A DNA stretch of 64,000 nucleotides from Microbacterium halophytorum (GCF_002970975.1 NZ_PNFA01000006.1:124001-188000); one strand, 5' to 3'; positions 9,131 through 18,731 are shown, counted from the first letter of the stretch. Program-made: numbers and translations. Notes: a model not told the origin generated them from the letters alone.

Positions 9131-9697
9131 ATGACCACCGCCGCGCGTCGCCCCGGCCGGCCGCGGTCGATCTCGCGCGACATGCTCGCCGAAGCGGCGT
9201 GCGAGCTGTTCCTCGAGAACGGCTACGACGACACGAGCGTGACCGACATCGCGTCGCGTGCCGGGATCGGGCGGTCGAGCTTCTTCAATTACGCCGCGAC
9301 GAAGGCCGAGCTGCTCTGGGGCGGGCTCGACGAGCGCATCGCCGCCGCGGCGGCGGCCGTCGACGAGGGAGCGGCGGCGGAGGACGCCCTGCGGCGTGCC
9401 GCCGCCCGCCTCGCGCCCGACGCCCTGGCGCTCGCGATCGCGAACGCGAGCGCCATGCGGATCGAGGCGTCGCTCGAGCAGGAGTCGGCGCTGCGCGCGC
9501 ACCGCGCCGCGGTGCTCGCGGCCCGCGCCCTGCGACGCGACGGCGCCGATCCGCTCGCCGCCGATGTCACAGGCGGCGCCTACGGGGCGGCGCTGCTGGC
9601 GGCGATCCGGGCGTGGGCGCTCGCGGGCGCCGGTACGGCGCCCCTGTCCGACTGGCTCGATCGCGCCCTCGCGGCCGTCCCCGCACCGGCGCGCTGA
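9131..9697 (+). CDS. TetR-family transcriptional regulator
   Basis: The 188-residue protein has an N-terminal TetR DNA-binding domain: RRPGRPRSISRDMLAEAA leads into the helix-turn-helix around VTDIASRAGIGRSSFFNY (residues about 38-56). The C-terminal ligand domain is Ala-rich and gives no hint of effector. It is divergent from lipB over 93 bases, so it may control itself and possibly lipB, though regulators of this kind often act elsewhere. The start has a GTGGGG ribosome site. Confidence 0.88.
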   Translation: MTTAARRPGRPRSISRDMLAEAACELFLENGYDDTSVTDIASRAGIGRSSFFNYAATKAELLWGGLDERIAAAAAAVDEGAAAEDALRRAAARLAPDALALAIANASAMRIEASLEQESALRAHRAAVLAARALRRDGADPLAADVTGGAYGAALLAAIRAWALAGAGTAPLSDWLDRALAAVPAPAR

Positions 9698-9758
9698 CGC
9701 GCGCGCTCACCCGGCGCTCCCATGCGGAGCCCGCACCGCGCGTCAGGCGCTCACGCGA

Positions 9759-9801
9759 GAACGCCGGATGCCCGACCGCGCGGGTCGGGCAACCGGCGTT
9801 C
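9759..9801. terminator. Bidirectional terminator between the TetR gene and ffh
   Basis: A long interrupted hairpin sits between the two converging genes. The outer stem is GAACGCCGG (9759-9767) with CCGGCGTTC (9793-9801), the inner stem is TGCCCGACC (9769-9777) with GGTCGGGCA (9783-9791), with one A-A mismatch between them and a 5-base loop. That is 18 paired positions, and it can serve both strands. Confidence 0.75.
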
Positions 9802-9809
9802 GATGCGCC

Positions 9810-11378
9810 CTACTTGCCGAACAGCTTCTGGATCTCGGCCAGGTCGGCCTCGCTCGGCTGCTGCTGTGCGGCGCCGAGCCCGAAGCCGGAGCCCGTCGGG
9901 CTCTGCGGCGCGGCCGTGAGGCCGGCGTTCTCGGCGGCGCGCTTGGCCGGGTTGCCCGAGCGCGATCCGCCCTTCTTGCCCTTGGCGCCCTTCTTGCCGC
10001 GTTTCGCGCTGGCGCCGGTCTTGCCGCCCATGCCGGGGGGCATCGCGCCCATGCCGGGAATGTTCGGGGTGCCGCCGCGCGCGACGGTCTTCATCATCTT
10101 CGCAGCCTGCTCGAAGCGGTTCACGAGCGAGTTCACGTCGGTCACCGTCATGCCGGATCCGCGGGCGATGCGGGCGCGGCGCGAGCCGTTCAGGATCTTG
10201 GTGTTGCCCCGCTCGGCCGGGGTCATCGACCGGATGATCGCCTCGGTGCGGTCGATCTCGCGCTCGTCGAAGTTCTCGAGCTGCTCCTTCATGCCGCCCA
10301 TGCCCGGCATCATGCCGAGCATCTTCTTCATCGAGCCCATCTTCTTCATCTGCTGCATCTGCTGCAGGAAGTCGTCGAGGGTGAAGGCCTCCTTGGCGAG
10401 CTTCTCGGCGACCTTCATCGCCTCCTCCTCGTCGAAGGCCTGCTGGGCCTGCTCGATGAGGGTGAGGATGTCGCCGAGGTCGAGGATGCGGCTCGCCATG
10501 CGGTCGGGGTGGAAGGCCTCGATGTCGTCGAGGTTCTCACCCGTCGACGCGTAGATGATGGGGCGACCCGTGACGGACGCGACCGACAGCGCGGCGCCGC
10601 CGCGCGCGTCGCCGTCGAGCTTCGAGAGCACGACGCCCGTGAAGTCGACGCCCTCCTGGAAGGCGCGCGCCGTGTTCACGGCGTCCTGGCCGATCATCGC
10701 GTCGATGACGAACAGGACCTCGTCCGGGTTCGTCTTCTTCCGGATGTCGCTGGCCTGCTTCATCAGCTCGGCGTCGACACCGAGGCGGCCGGCGGTGTCG
10801 ATGATGACGATGTCGTGCTGGTGGCGCTCGGCGTAGGCGACGCCGTCCTTGGACGCCTTCACGGGGTCGCCGACGCCGTTGCCCTCGAAGGGCGCGTAGA
10901 TGGTCGCGCCCGCTCGCTCGGCGACCACCTGGAGCTGGTTCACAGCGTTCGGGCGCTGCAGGTCGGCGGCGACCAGGAGGGGCGTGTGGCCCTCCTTCTG
11001 CAGCTGCTTCGCCAGCTTGCCGGCGAACGTCGTCTTACCCGAGCCCTGGAGGCCCGCGAGCATGATCACGGTCGGCGGCGTCTTGGCGAACTGCAGCTTG
11101 CGCTGCTCACCGCCGAGGATCGCCACGAGCTCCTCGTTGACGATCTGAACGACCTGCTGCGCCGGGTTCAGGGCGCGGTTCACCTCGTCGCCGAGGGCGC
11201 GCTCACGCACCTTCGCGGTGAAGGCCTTCACGACCTCGAGCGCGACGTCCGCATCGAGCAGCGCGCGCCGGATCTCGCGAACGGTGCCGTCGACGTCGGC
11301 GGCCGACAGCTTTCCCTTCGTCCGCAGATTGCGGAAGGTCTCGGTCAGCCGGTCGGAGAGGTTGCCAAATGTAGCCAT
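9810..11378 (-). CDS. ffh: Signal recognition particle GTPase (Ffh)
   Basis: Ffh binds signal sequences of nascent membrane proteins and delivers ribosomes to FtsY. The 522-residue protein shows the N domain (starting MATFGNLSDRL), the G domain with P-loop GLQGSGKTT near residue 107 and guanine-specificity motif around LSKLDGDARGG, and the methionine-rich M domain with clustered MQQMKKMGSMKKMLGMMPGM. The tail after about residue 440 is rich in Gly, Lys and Ala and is longer than in E. coli, a common actinobacterial feature. The gene has its own start region and a strong terminator. The SRP RNA gene is not in this window. Confidence 0.96.
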   Translation of the reverse strand: MATFGNLSDRLTETFRNLRTKGKLSAADVDGTVREIRRALLDADVALEVVKAFTAKVRERALGDEVNRALNPAQQVVQIVNEELVAILGGEQRKLQFAKTPPTVIMLAGLQGSGKTTFAGKLAKQLQKEGHTPLLVAADLQRPNAVNQLQVVAERAGATIYAPFEGNGVGDPVKASKDGVAYAERHQHDIVIIDTAGRLGVDAELMKQASDIRKKTNPDEVLFVIDAMIGQDAVNTARAFQEGVDFTGVVLSKLDGDARGGAALSVASVTGRPIIYASTGENLDDIEAFHPDRMASRILDLGDILTLIEQAQQAFDEEEAMKVAEKLAKEAFTLDDFLQQMQQMKKMGSMKKMLGMMPGMGGMKEQLENFDEREIDRTEAIIRSMTPAERGNTKILNGSRRARIARGSGMTVTDVNSLVNRFEQAAKMMKTVARGGTPNIPGMGAMPPGMGGKTGASAKRGKKGAKGKKGGSRSGNPAKRAAENAGLTAAPQSPTGSGFGLGAAQQQPSEADLAEIQKLFGK

Positions 11379-11439
11379 GGTGCGCCCGATTCTACCGGCT
11401 CGCGGCGGTGAGCCCGCCCGGTCCCGGCAAGGGTCATCG

Positions 11440-13137
11440 TCAGGCGAGCTCGCGCTCCGGCTCCACGCCGTGGGCGTCGCGGAGGAGGGCCGCCGTCGCA
11501 TCGACCTCGGCGTCGCGCTCGGCGGGCGTCCAGCCGCGCTCGGGGGCCATCGCGTCGGCGACGACGCCGAGCGCATCGGCGTCGGCGCGGCCCGTGAAGG
11601 CGATCGACGTGCGGCGCAGGATGACGTCCGACAGGCGCACCGCCTGCTCCTCCCGCACCATCCAGGCGACCTCGCGGCGGGACAGCTCGCCGCCGAGCAG
11701 CTCCTCGTCGTCGCCCTCCGCGAGGAAGGCGGCGACGTCGGCGGCGCGGGTGCCGTACCGCTCGAACAGCAGGCGCGTGCGGGCGGAGTCGTCGCCGAGG
11801 TGCGTGCGCTGCCATGCGGACGCCTCGGCCGGCGTCTCCGGGTAATCGCGCCCGCCGCCGATCGCTCGGCCGCGGGTGCCGGCGACGCGCGGTGCCTTCA
11901 GCAGGTACAGCACCCGGTCGGAGAGCGTCTCGCCGAGCGCACGGAACGTCGTCCACTTGCCGCCGACGAGGCTGATGACGGGGAGGCCGTCGAGCTCGCC
12001 CTCGACGATGCGGTAGTCGCGCGAGACCTGCCCCGGCCGATCAGCGTCGCTCGCCGGAAGGGGGCGGATGCCCGCGAATCGGTATACGATCTGCTCGCGG
12101 GACACCGCGATCGAGGGGAACACGTTCCGGATGAGGTCGAAGAAGTAGTCGACCTCGTCCTCGGTGCACACGGCGGGCTCGCGCGGGTCGGCGGGGATGT
12201 CGGTCGTGCCGACCATCGCCTTCCCCTTCAGGGGATAGATGAGCACGATGCGGCCGTCGGAGTGCTCGAAGAAGATCTCGCGCCCGCCGGTGGCCTCGAC
12301 CAGCTCGGGGTTGTCGAGCACGATGTGCGAGCCTTTGGTGCCTCCCATGTACGCCGTGGCGTCGCCGAGCGCGGAGTTGGTGAGGTCGGTCCAGGGGCCC
12401 GAGGCGTTCACGACGGCCTCGGCCGCGATGCGGAACTCCTCGCCCGTCGCGTTGTCGCGCAGCACGACCTCGTTGCCTTCGCGCCCGATCGCCTCGACGT
12501 GGTTGACGGCGCGGCCGCCGGCGGCCACGCCGTCGTTCAGCACATCGAGCGCGAGCCGCTCGGGGTCGTGCATCGAGGCGTCGAAGTAGGTCGCGGTGTA
12601 CTTCAGGTCGGGGTTCATCGCCGGCAGCTCCGCGAGCGACCGCGCGCGGCCGTGGAACGCGTGCCGGGGCGTGCTGCGCCCCGAGCGGGCGAACAGGTCG
12701 TACATCACGAGGCCCGCCTTGATCAGTGCCGCCCCGCGCTCCGACGGCGTGCCGGAGCCGAGCCCCAGGAACTTCAGCGGGGCGCTCACGAGGCCCGCGA
12801 ACGTCGAATAGATCGGGATCGTCGTCTTCAACGGCTTCACGAAGTGCGGCGCCGTCTTCAACAGGTCGTTGCGCTCCTGCACCGACTCGTGCACGAGGCG
12901 GAACTCGCCGTTCTCGAGGTACCGGATGCCGCCGTGCACCATGTGGCTCGACGCGCTCGACGCCCCGGACGCGAAGTCGCCCCGCTCGACCAGCACGACG
13001 TCGATGCCCTGCAGTGCGAGATCGCGGAACGTCGCGATGCCGTTGATGCCGCCGCCGATGATCAGCACGCGCGCGCGGCCGGCGCCCCTGATGGAGGCCA
13101 GGGCCTCGTCGCGGCGGGTCGGTGCGGTCGCGGCCAT
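11440..13137 (-). CDS. glpD: Glycerol-3-phosphate dehydrogenase (FAD-dependent)
   Basis: GlpD oxidises sn-glycerol-3-phosphate to dihydroxyacetone phosphate at the membrane, passing electrons to quinone. The 565-residue protein begins with the FAD-binding motif IIGGGINGIATFRDLALQG near residue 28, followed by the family segment VERGDFASGASSASSHMVHGG (split motif: FAD contact and substrate region). The C-terminal domain has the all-helical GlpD cap. The start has a GAGGAG ribosome site; four upstream codons would also be open. It is divergent from a SorC-type regulator, with an inverted-repeat operator candidate in the gap, and glpK lies beyond that regulator, so the three form a glycerol module. 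Confidence 0.95.
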   Translation of the reverse strand: MAATAPTRRDEALASIRGAGRARVLIIGGGINGIATFRDLALQGIDVVLVERGDFASGASSASSHMVHGGIRYLENGEFRLVHESVQERNDLLKTAPHFVKPLKTTIPIYSTFAGLVSAPLKFLGLGSGTPSERGAALIKAGLVMYDLFARSGRSTPRHAFHGRARSLAELPAMNPDLKYTATYFDASMHDPERLALDVLNDGVAAGGRAVNHVEAIGREGNEVVLRDNATGEEFRIAAEAVVNASGPWTDLTNSALGDATAYMGGTKGSHIVLDNPELVEATGGREIFFEHSDGRIVLIYPLKGKAMVGTTDIPADPREPAVCTEDEVDYFFDLIRNVFPSIAVSREQIVYRFAGIRPLPASDADRPGQVSRDYRIVEGELDGLPVISLVGGKWTTFRALGETLSDRVLYLLKAPRVAGTRGRAIGGGRDYPETPAEASAWQRTHLGDDSARTRLLFERYGTRAADVAAFLAEGDDEELLGGELSRREVAWMVREEQAVRLSDVILRRTSIAFTGRADADALGVVADAMAPERGWTPAERDAEVDATAALLRDAHGVEPERELA

Positions 13138-13231
13138 GGTGCTCCTCACTTCGGGCGGTCCCGCTGCGCCGGATGCGCCGACCGCCCCACAACTCTAGGC
13201 TGGCGAGGCGCGAACGCATGCGCAAGCAACG

Positions 13232-13245
13232 TGCACGGATGTGCA
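13232..13245. promoter_or_regulatory. Candidate glp operator in the glpD/regulator gap
   Basis: TGCAC-GGAT-GTGCA is an inverted repeat with 5-base arms and a 4-base spacer, located between the divergent glpD and SorC-type regulator genes. The same YGCAC-N4-GTGCA pattern recurs upstream of glpK at 14275-14288. It is likely the binding site of the neighbouring regulator. Confidence 0.5.
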
Positions 13246-13266
13246 GGTACCGGACGGAGGGTGCGG

Positions 13267-14253
13267 ATGGACGACTCGGCGGACGCACGCGGCGGGGCCG
13301 ACGAACGCGGCGCACCCAAGCTCGAGCGCGCGCTCGCCGCGGCGCAGCTGTACTACCTGCAGGACCTCACGATGGACGCGATCGCCCGGGAGCTGCGCAC
13401 CTCGCGCTCCTCGGTCTCGCGGTTGATCGCCCACGCACGGCGCGTCGGCCTCGTGGACATCCGGATCAACTCCCCGCTCGCGGGCGCGCAGGCGCTCGAG
13501 CGGCGCATCCGGGACCGCTTCGGTGTGACGCCCCACGTCGTTCCGGTCGGGTCGGGCGTCAACGAGGTCGACAGGCTCGAGCGCGTCGCGATGACGGCCG
13601 CCCGCCTGATCGGCGGCTTCGTCGACTCGAACGCGTCGATCGGCGTCGCGTGGGGGTCGACCCTCGGGGCGATCAGCCGCCACCTGCCGCAGCGCGAGAC
13701 GCACGGCACCACGGTGGTGCAGCTCAACGGCGCCGGCAACACCATGACGAGCGGCGTCGAGTACGCCAGCGAGATCCTGCAGCGATTCGCCGGCGCGTTC
13801 TCGGCCGACGTGCAGCAGTTCCCCGTCCCGGCCTTCTTCGATGACCCCGCCACTAAGGAGGCGATGTGGCGCGAGCGCAGCACGCGCCGGGTGCTCGGAA
13901 TCCAGGACCGCATCGACGTCGCGATCTTCGGGCTGGGCTCCCCGTCGGCCGACGTGCCGAGCCGCGTGTACGTCGGCGGGTACCTCGACCGCGCCGACTT
14001 CCGGAGCCTCGCCGACGACGGGGCGGTGGGCGACGTCGCGACGGTGTTCTTCCGCGCCGACGGATCGTGGCGCGACATCGCCCTGAACGCGCGGGCGACG
14101 GGCCCCGGTATCGACCGCCTGCGCCGCGTGCCCCGGCGCGTCTGCGTCGTGAGCGGCCTGCCCAAGGTCCCCGCCGTGCGCGGTGCGCTCGCCGCCCGCG
14201 TGGCGACCGACCTCGTGATCGACGAAGAGCTGGCCCAGGAGCTCGTCGGCTGA
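13267..14253 (+). CDS. SorC/DeoR-type sugar-binding transcriptional regulator (glycerol module)
   Basis: The 328-residue protein has an N-terminal helix-turn-helix (MDAIARELRTSRSSVSRLIAHAR, about residues 37-59, given here in two linked helices) and a C-terminal sugar-phosphate-binding domain of the SorC family, with GVAWGSTL and FGLGSPSADVPSRVY. Members bind a phosphorylated intermediate and repress or activate catabolic genes. Its position between divergent glpD and co-directional glpK makes glycerol-3-phosphate or a related compound the likely effector; this is inference. The ATG follows a GGAGGG ribosome site. Confidence 0.88.
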   Translation: MDDSADARGGADERGAPKLERALAAAQLYYLQDLTMDAIARELRTSRSSVSRLIAHARRVGLVDIRINSPLAGAQALERRIRDRFGVTPHVVPVGSGVNEVDRLERVAMTAARLIGGFVDSNASIGVAWGSTLGAISRHLPQRETHGTTVVQLNGAGNTMTSGVEYASEILQRFAGAFSADVQQFPVPAFFDDPATKEAMWRERSTRRVLGIQDRIDVAIFGLGSPSADVPSRVYVGGYLDRADFRSLADDGAVGDVATVFFRADGSWRDIALNARATGPGIDRLRRVPRRVCVVSGLPKVPAVRGALAARVATDLVIDEELAQELVG

Positions 14254-14274
14254 GGGCGGGGGTGCGAGGCGGCC

Positions 14275-14288
14275 CGCACGTTCGTGCA
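14275..14288. promoter_or_regulatory. Candidate glp operator upstream of glpK
   Basis: CGCAC-GTTC-GTGCA is an inverted repeat of the same architecture as the one in the glpD/regulator gap. It lies 72 bases before the glpK start and 22 bases after the regulator's stop codon, where a glpK promoter would be expected. Confidence 0.5.
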
Positions 14289-14359
14289 TCCGGTGCGGGC
14301 GCCGGCGCCGCGACCCGTAGCCTGGTTCGCGACGCAGCAGAGGCGACGAAGGGGTTCCC

Positions 14360-15871
14360 GTGGCGAACGAGCAGAAGTACGTGATCGCGATCGATCAGGG
14401 CACGACGTCGACGCGGGCGATCGTGTTCGACCACGACGCGACGATCGTCGCGACGGGCCAGCGCGAGCACGAGCAGATCTTCCCCGGGCCCGGCCTCGTC
14501 GAGCACGACGCGCTCGAGATCTGGGCGAGCACCCGCGAGGTGATCGGGCAGGCGCTGTCCGGCCCCGAGATCACGAGGCACGACGTCGCCGCGATCGGCA
14601 TCACGAACCAGCGGGAGACGGTCGTCGTGTGGGACAGGGCGACGGGTCGGCCGATCCACAACGCGATCGTCTGGCAGGACACGCGCACGCAGGACGAGAT
14701 GGACCGTCTCGCCGAGGCGGGGGAGGGCGAGCGGGTGCGCCGCCTCACGGGGCTGCCCATGAGCGCCTACTTCTCCGCCTCGAAGCTCGCCTGGATCCTG
14801 GACAACGTCGAAGGAGCGCGGGAGCGCGCCGAGGCAGGGGACCTCCTCTTCGGCACGATCGACACGTGGCTCGTCTGGAACCTCTCGGGCGGTTCGGCGG
14901 GCGGCGCGCACGTCACGGACGTGACCAATGCGAGCCGCACCATGCTGATGGACGTCGAGAGCCTCGAATGGTCGGACGAGATGCTCGAGCTGTTCCGGAT
15001 CCCGCGCGCGATGCTGCCGAGCATCCGGTCGTCCTCCGAGGTCTACGGCGCCGGCAACCCGCAGAGCCTGCTGCGGGAGACGCCGATCGCCGGCATCCTG
15101 GGCGACCAGCAGTCCGCGACGTTCGGCCAGACGGCGTTCTCGCGCGGCCAGTCCAAGAACTCGTACGGGACGGGCAACTTCGTGCTCCTGAACACGGGCG
15201 AGGAGATGGTGCGCTCCGAGCACGGCCTCATCACGACCGTCGCCTACCGCCTGGGGGAGGAGCCCCCCGTCTACGCTCTCGAGGGCTCGATCGCCGTGAC
15301 CGGTTCGCTCATCCAGTGGCTGCGCGACAACCTCGGCATGATCTCCTCCGCGCCGGAGGTCGAGGAGCTGGCGCGCAGCGTCGACGACAACGGCGACGTG
15401 CACATCGTGCCCGCCTTCTCCGGGCTGTTCGCGCCGCACTGGCGCAGCGACGCGCGCGGGGCGATCGTCGGCCTGACGAGGTTCGCGACGAAGGGGCACT
15501 TCGCCCGCGCGGCGCTCGAGGCGGTCGCCTTCCAATCGCGCGAGGTGATCGACGCCATGAATGCCGACGCCGGTGTGCCTCTGTCGGAGCTGCACGTCGA
15601 CGGCGGCATGGTGCACAACGAGCTGCTGATGCAGTTCCAGGCCGACATCCTCGGCGTGCCCGTCGTGCGACCGGTCGTCTCCGAGACGACCTCGCTGGGC
15701 GCCGCGTTCGCGGCGGGCCTCGCCGTCGGCTTCTGGCGCGACCGCGAGGAGCTCGGCGCGCTCTGGGCCGAGGACGCGCGGTGGGAGCCCCGGATGCCGG
15801 ACGACGAGCGCGAGGCGCGCTTGGCCCGGTGGAAGAAGGCCGTCGACCGCACGCTCGACTGGGTGGAGTGA
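14360..15871 (+). CDS. glpK: Glycerol kinase
   Basis: GlpK phosphorylates glycerol to sn-glycerol-3-phosphate, trapping it in the cell. The 503-residue FGGY kinase begins with the ATP-phosphate loop [16 protein letters not shown] near residue 10, has the substrate contacts QREHEQIFP and [12 protein letters not shown], the [10 protein letters not shown] segment and the C-terminal VDGGMVHN region. Length matches the family. The GTG start follows an AAGGGG ribosome site. Together with glpD it makes glycerol a carbon source; no glycerol facilitator gene is nearby. Confidence 0.96.
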   Translation: MANEQKYVIAIDQGTTSTRAIVFDHDATIVATGQREHEQIFPGPGLVEHDALEIWASTREVIGQALSGPEITRHDVAAIGITNQRETVVVWDRATGRPIHNAIVWQDTRTQDEMDRLAEAGEGERVRRLTGLPMSAYFSASKLAWILDNVEGARERAEAGDLLFGTIDTWLVWNLSGGSAGGAHVTDVTNASRTMLMDVESLEWSDEMLELFRIPRAMLPSIRSSSEVYGAGNPQSLLRETPIAGILGDQQSATFGQTAFSRGQSKNSYGTGNFVLLNTGEEMVRSEHGLITTVAYRLGEEPPVYALEGSIAVTGSLIQWLRDNLGMISSAPEVEELARSVDDNGDVHIVPAFSGLFAPHWRSDARGAIVGLTRFATKGHFARAALEAVAFQSREVIDAMNADAGVPLSELHVDGGMVHNELLMQFQADILGVPVVRPVVSETTSLGAAFAAGLAVGFWRDREELGALWAEDARWEPRMPDDEREARLARWKKAVDRTLDWVE

Positions 15872-15877
15872 CCCCGG

Positions 15878-16798
15878 CTAGTTCTCGGCCCTGCCGAGGC
15901 GCCAGTAGCCCATGAACGCCACGGCCCGGCGGTCGACGCCGACCTCGCGGACGAGGTGGCGCCGGATGCGCTTGATCGCGCCGGCCTCGCCGGCGACCCA
16001 GGCATACAGCGGCGCGCTCTTCAGCGCTGCACCGCCCTTCGCGGTGCGCGGCACCTCCCAGAGCAGGCCGCTGTCGACGTCGACCTCCTCGACGTCGGAG
16101 CCGCGGCCGTCGGGGCAGAGGGCCGCGGCCTGCTCGGCGGCCGCCCGATCGAGGTGGGCGTGCCGCTCGCCGTCGCCGCGGCCGGCGACCTCGATGTGGA
16201 AGCCGGGGTGCTCGGGCAGGTAGGCCGCGTCGGCCTCGTACGGCACCTCCAGCACGACGACGCCTCGCGCTTCGCGGGGCAGCTGCTCGAGCATCACCGC
16301 GATCGCGGGGGCCGCGGTCTCGTCTCCGACCAACAGGTACTTCTCGGTTCGCTCCGGCGGCACGAAGTCGACGCCGAGGCGCGCACCGCCGTGGTGGATC
16401 GTCGGGGCGGCCAGCATCACCTCGTCACCCGGTGCCGCGTCGCGGATCCACGCCGAGGCGGGGCCCGACACCTCGTGAGCGACCATGTCGACGTCGACCT
16501 CCCGCAGCTCGTTGCGCACGGCACGGGTCGTATACGTGCGGAACGGGTGGCGCTCATCCGGATCCTGCTCGCGCCACGGCGTGTACCAGTCGTCGGCCGT
16601 CGGCATCGTGTCGAGCGAGCCGCCCGGGCGGGGGAAGACGACCTTGATGCGCTGGTCGTACCCGGGGTCGCCGTACTCGTGCAGGTCGTCGCCCGTGAAG
16701 GTGAACCGGCGGAAGCTCGGCGTCAGGTCGGTGATGCGGCTGACCCTGGCGCGGAAGAGTCGCATCGGGCGGGTGTCGGTCGCAGCTGCGGTGCTCAT
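15878..16798 (-). CDS. Siderophore-interacting protein (FAD-dependent ferric reductase)
   Basis: The 306-residue protein belongs to the SIP/ViuB family, which reduces ferric siderophores inside the cell and so releases iron. It has an N-terminal FAD-binding barrel with the flavin motif HPFRTYTTR near residue 90, and a C-terminal NAD(P)H-type domain with LLVGDETAAPAIAVMLEQLP and YAWVAGEAGAIKRIRRHL. It is the last gene of a five-gene siderophore operon; its ATG overlaps the ATPase stop as ATGA. Iron control through the boxes at the head of the operon is expected. It meets glpK tail to tail with only 6 bases between them. Confidence 0.93.
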   Translation of the reverse strand: MSTAAATDTRPMRLFRARVSRITDLTPSFRRFTFTGDDLHEYGDPGYDQRIKVVFPRPGGSLDTMPTADDWYTPWREQDPDERHPFRTYTTRAVRNELREVDVDMVAHEVSGPASAWIRDAAPGDEVMLAAPTIHHGGARLGVDFVPPERTEKYLLVGDETAAPAIAVMLEQLPREARGVVVLEVPYEADAAYLPEHPGFHIEVAGRGDGERHAHLDRAAAEQAAALCPDGRGSDVEEVDVDSGLLWEVPRTAKGGAALKSAPLYAWVAGEAGAIKRIRRHLVREVGVDRRAVAFMGYWRLGRAEN

Positions 16799-17685
16799 CT
16801 GGGCGCTCCTGCGGGCTCGGCCGCGGCGCTCGCCGCGGGGGTGTCGGTCGTGGATGTCTCCGGTGCGCCCGGGGCGGCGTCGCGCGGCGCGCTGTGGTGG
16901 CGGCCGCGCGGGATGACGAGGGGCGTCCCCGAGACGGGGTCGGCCGCGACCACGGCATCGAGGCCGAAGACGTCGGCGATCAGCTCCGGCGAGACGACGT
17001 CGGCCGGCGCGCCAGAGGCCACGAGGCGGCCCCGCCGCATCGCGAAGATGTGGTCGGCGTAGCGCGCGGCGAGGTTGATGTCGTGCAGCACCATCGCGAT
17101 CGTGGTGCCGCGGGAGCGGTTCAGGTCGGTGAGCAGGTCGAGCACCTCGACCTGGTGCGCGAGGTCGAGGAAGGTCGTCGGCTCGTCGAGCAGCAGGACG
17201 TCGGTCTCCTGCGCGAGGGCCATGGCGATCCACACGCGCTGGCGCTGGCCCCCCGAGAGCTCGTCGACGACGGCATCGGCGAGGCCTGTGATGCCGGTCG
17301 CCTCGAGGGCCTCGGCGACGGCGCGGTCGTCCTCGGCGCCCCAGGAGCGGAACAGCTTCTGGTGCGGGTGCCGCCCGCGCCCGACGAGGTCGGCGACGGC
17401 GATGCCCTCGGGCGCGACCGGCTGCTGGGGCAGCAGGCCGAGGGTCCGCGCGAGCGCCTTGGTGCTGCGCTTCGCGATCGCCTCGCCGTCGAGCAGCACC
17501 GCGCCGCCGGTCGCGGGGACGAGGCGCGAGAGCGTCTTCAGCAGCGTCGATTTGCCGCACGCGTTGGCGCCGACGATCACGCTGATGCCCCCGGCCGGCA
17601 GCTCGAGGCTGACGTCGTCGACGATCGTCGTCGAGCCGTAGCCGGACGACAGGGCGTCTGCGGCGAGCGTTCGGTCGGCGGTCAT
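16795..17685 (-). CDS. Iron-siderophore ABC transporter ATP-binding protein (FepC-like)
   Basis: The 296-residue ATPase drives the two FecCD permeases encoded just upstream. Walker A is GANACGKST near residue 39, an uncommon but accepted variant with NAC in place of the usual NGS/NGA; the signature is LSGGQRQRVW and Walker B is LLLDEPTTFLD. After about residue 265 there is a low-complexity Ala/Pro/Thr tail. Both ends overlap neighbours as ATGA, so translation is coupled along the operon. Confidence 0.93.
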   Translation of the reverse strand: MTADRTLAADALSSGYGSTTIVDDVSLELPAGGISVIVGANACGKSTLLKTLSRLVPATGGAVLLDGEAIAKRSTKALARTLGLLPQQPVAPEGIAVADLVGRGRHPHQKLFRSWGAEDDRAVAEALEATGITGLADAVVDELSGGQRQRVWIAMALAQETDVLLLDEPTTFLDLAHQVEVLDLLTDLNRSRGTTIAMVLHDINLAARYADHIFAMRRGRLVASGAPADVVSPELIADVFGLDAVVAADPVSGTPLVIPRGRHHSAPRDAAPGAPETSTTDTPAASAAAEPAGAPR

Positions 17686-18731
17686 GAGGATGCCCCCTTG
17701 CGGTTGGTGCGGATGAGCAGGACGAGCAGGTACGGCGCGCCGAGGATACCCGTGATGACGCCGACGGGGAACTTCGTGTCGAACGCGAACTGCCCGATCA
17801 GGTCGGCGGCGAGCACCAGGCACGCACCGACCAGCGCCGACGGCACGACGAGCGAGGCGCCTGCACCGACGATGCGCTGGGCGATGGGCCCGGCGAGGAA
17901 GGCGACGAAGGCGATCGGCCCCGTCGTGGCGGTCGCGACGCACGCGAGGGCGACGGCGGAGAGGATCAGTGCGACGCGGGTGCGGCCCACCCTGACGCCG
18001 AGCGCCGTCGCCGATGCGTCGCCCAGCTCGAGCGCGCCGAGGTCGCGCGAGAGCGCGGCCACGACGGGCCCCAGCAGCGCCAGCGCGAGCACGAGGGGCC
18101 AGAGCTCCTCCATCCGGGCGCCGTTGAGGCTCCCCGTGAGCCAGCGCATCGCGACGGGGACGTCCCACTCGGCGGCGCGCTGGATGACGAAGGCCACGAC
18201 GGCATCGAGCATCGCCCCGATTCCGATGCCGATCAGGATCAGGCGGCCGCCCGTCGATTCGCCGCCGCGCGCGGCCGCGTAGATGACGGCGGCGGTGGCG
18301 ACGCCGGCGACGAGGGCGATGACGGTCGTGGCGCCGCCCGAGAGGTGCAGCACGGCGAGCGAGATCACCGCCGCGGCGCTGGCGCCCGAGGTGATGCCGA
18401 TGACATCCGGGCTCGCGAGCGGGTTCCTCAGCATCGTCTGGAACGTCGAGCCGGCGATGCCGAACGCCGCCCCGGCGAGCAGGCCCGTCAGCGCCCGGGG
18501 CAGCCGCTGCTGGCCGACGGTGAAGCTCGCGCCCGGCACGTCCTCGCCCGCGAGGACCCGGATGACCTCGGCGACCGGGTAGAACGTGGTGCCGACGAGC
18601 AGGGTCGCCATGATCAGGAGCAGGGCCAGCGCGGCGAGCACGGCGGTCCCGACGGCGCGGCGGCGCCGCCGGCGCCTGCGGCCGGCCAGGAGCGCGGCGG
18701 GGGCCTGGCGCGCGGGCGAGGTCATCAGCAT
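17682..18731 (-). CDS. Iron-siderophore ABC transporter permease (FecCD family, FepG-like)
   Basis: The 349-residue membrane protein has a basic run (GRRRRRRRR) before the first helix, then about nine to ten transmembrane helices. The FecCD hallmarks are present: QRLPRALTGLLAGAAFGIAG, the LRNPLASPDVIGITSGAS segment and the coupling region ALGVRVGRTRV. It forms a heterodimer with the permease upstream. The first ATG shares one base with the upstream stop (TGATG); an ATG two codons later is also possible. Confidence 0.92.
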   Translation of the reverse strand: MLMTSPARQAPAALLAGRRRRRRRRAVGTAVLAALALLLIMATLLVGTTFYPVAEVIRVLAGEDVPGASFTVGQQRLPRALTGLLAGAAFGIAGSTFQTMLRNPLASPDVIGITSGASAAAVISLAVLHLSGGATTVIALVAGVATAAVIYAAARGGESTGGRLILIGIGIGAMLDAVVAFVIQRAAEWDVPVAMRWLTGSLNGARMEELWPLVLALALLGPVVAALSRDLGALELGDASATALGVRVGRTRVALILSAVALACVATATTGPIAFVAFLAGPIAQRIVGAGASLVVPSALVGACLVLAADLIGQFAFDTKFPVGVITGILGAPYLLVLLIRTNRKGASS

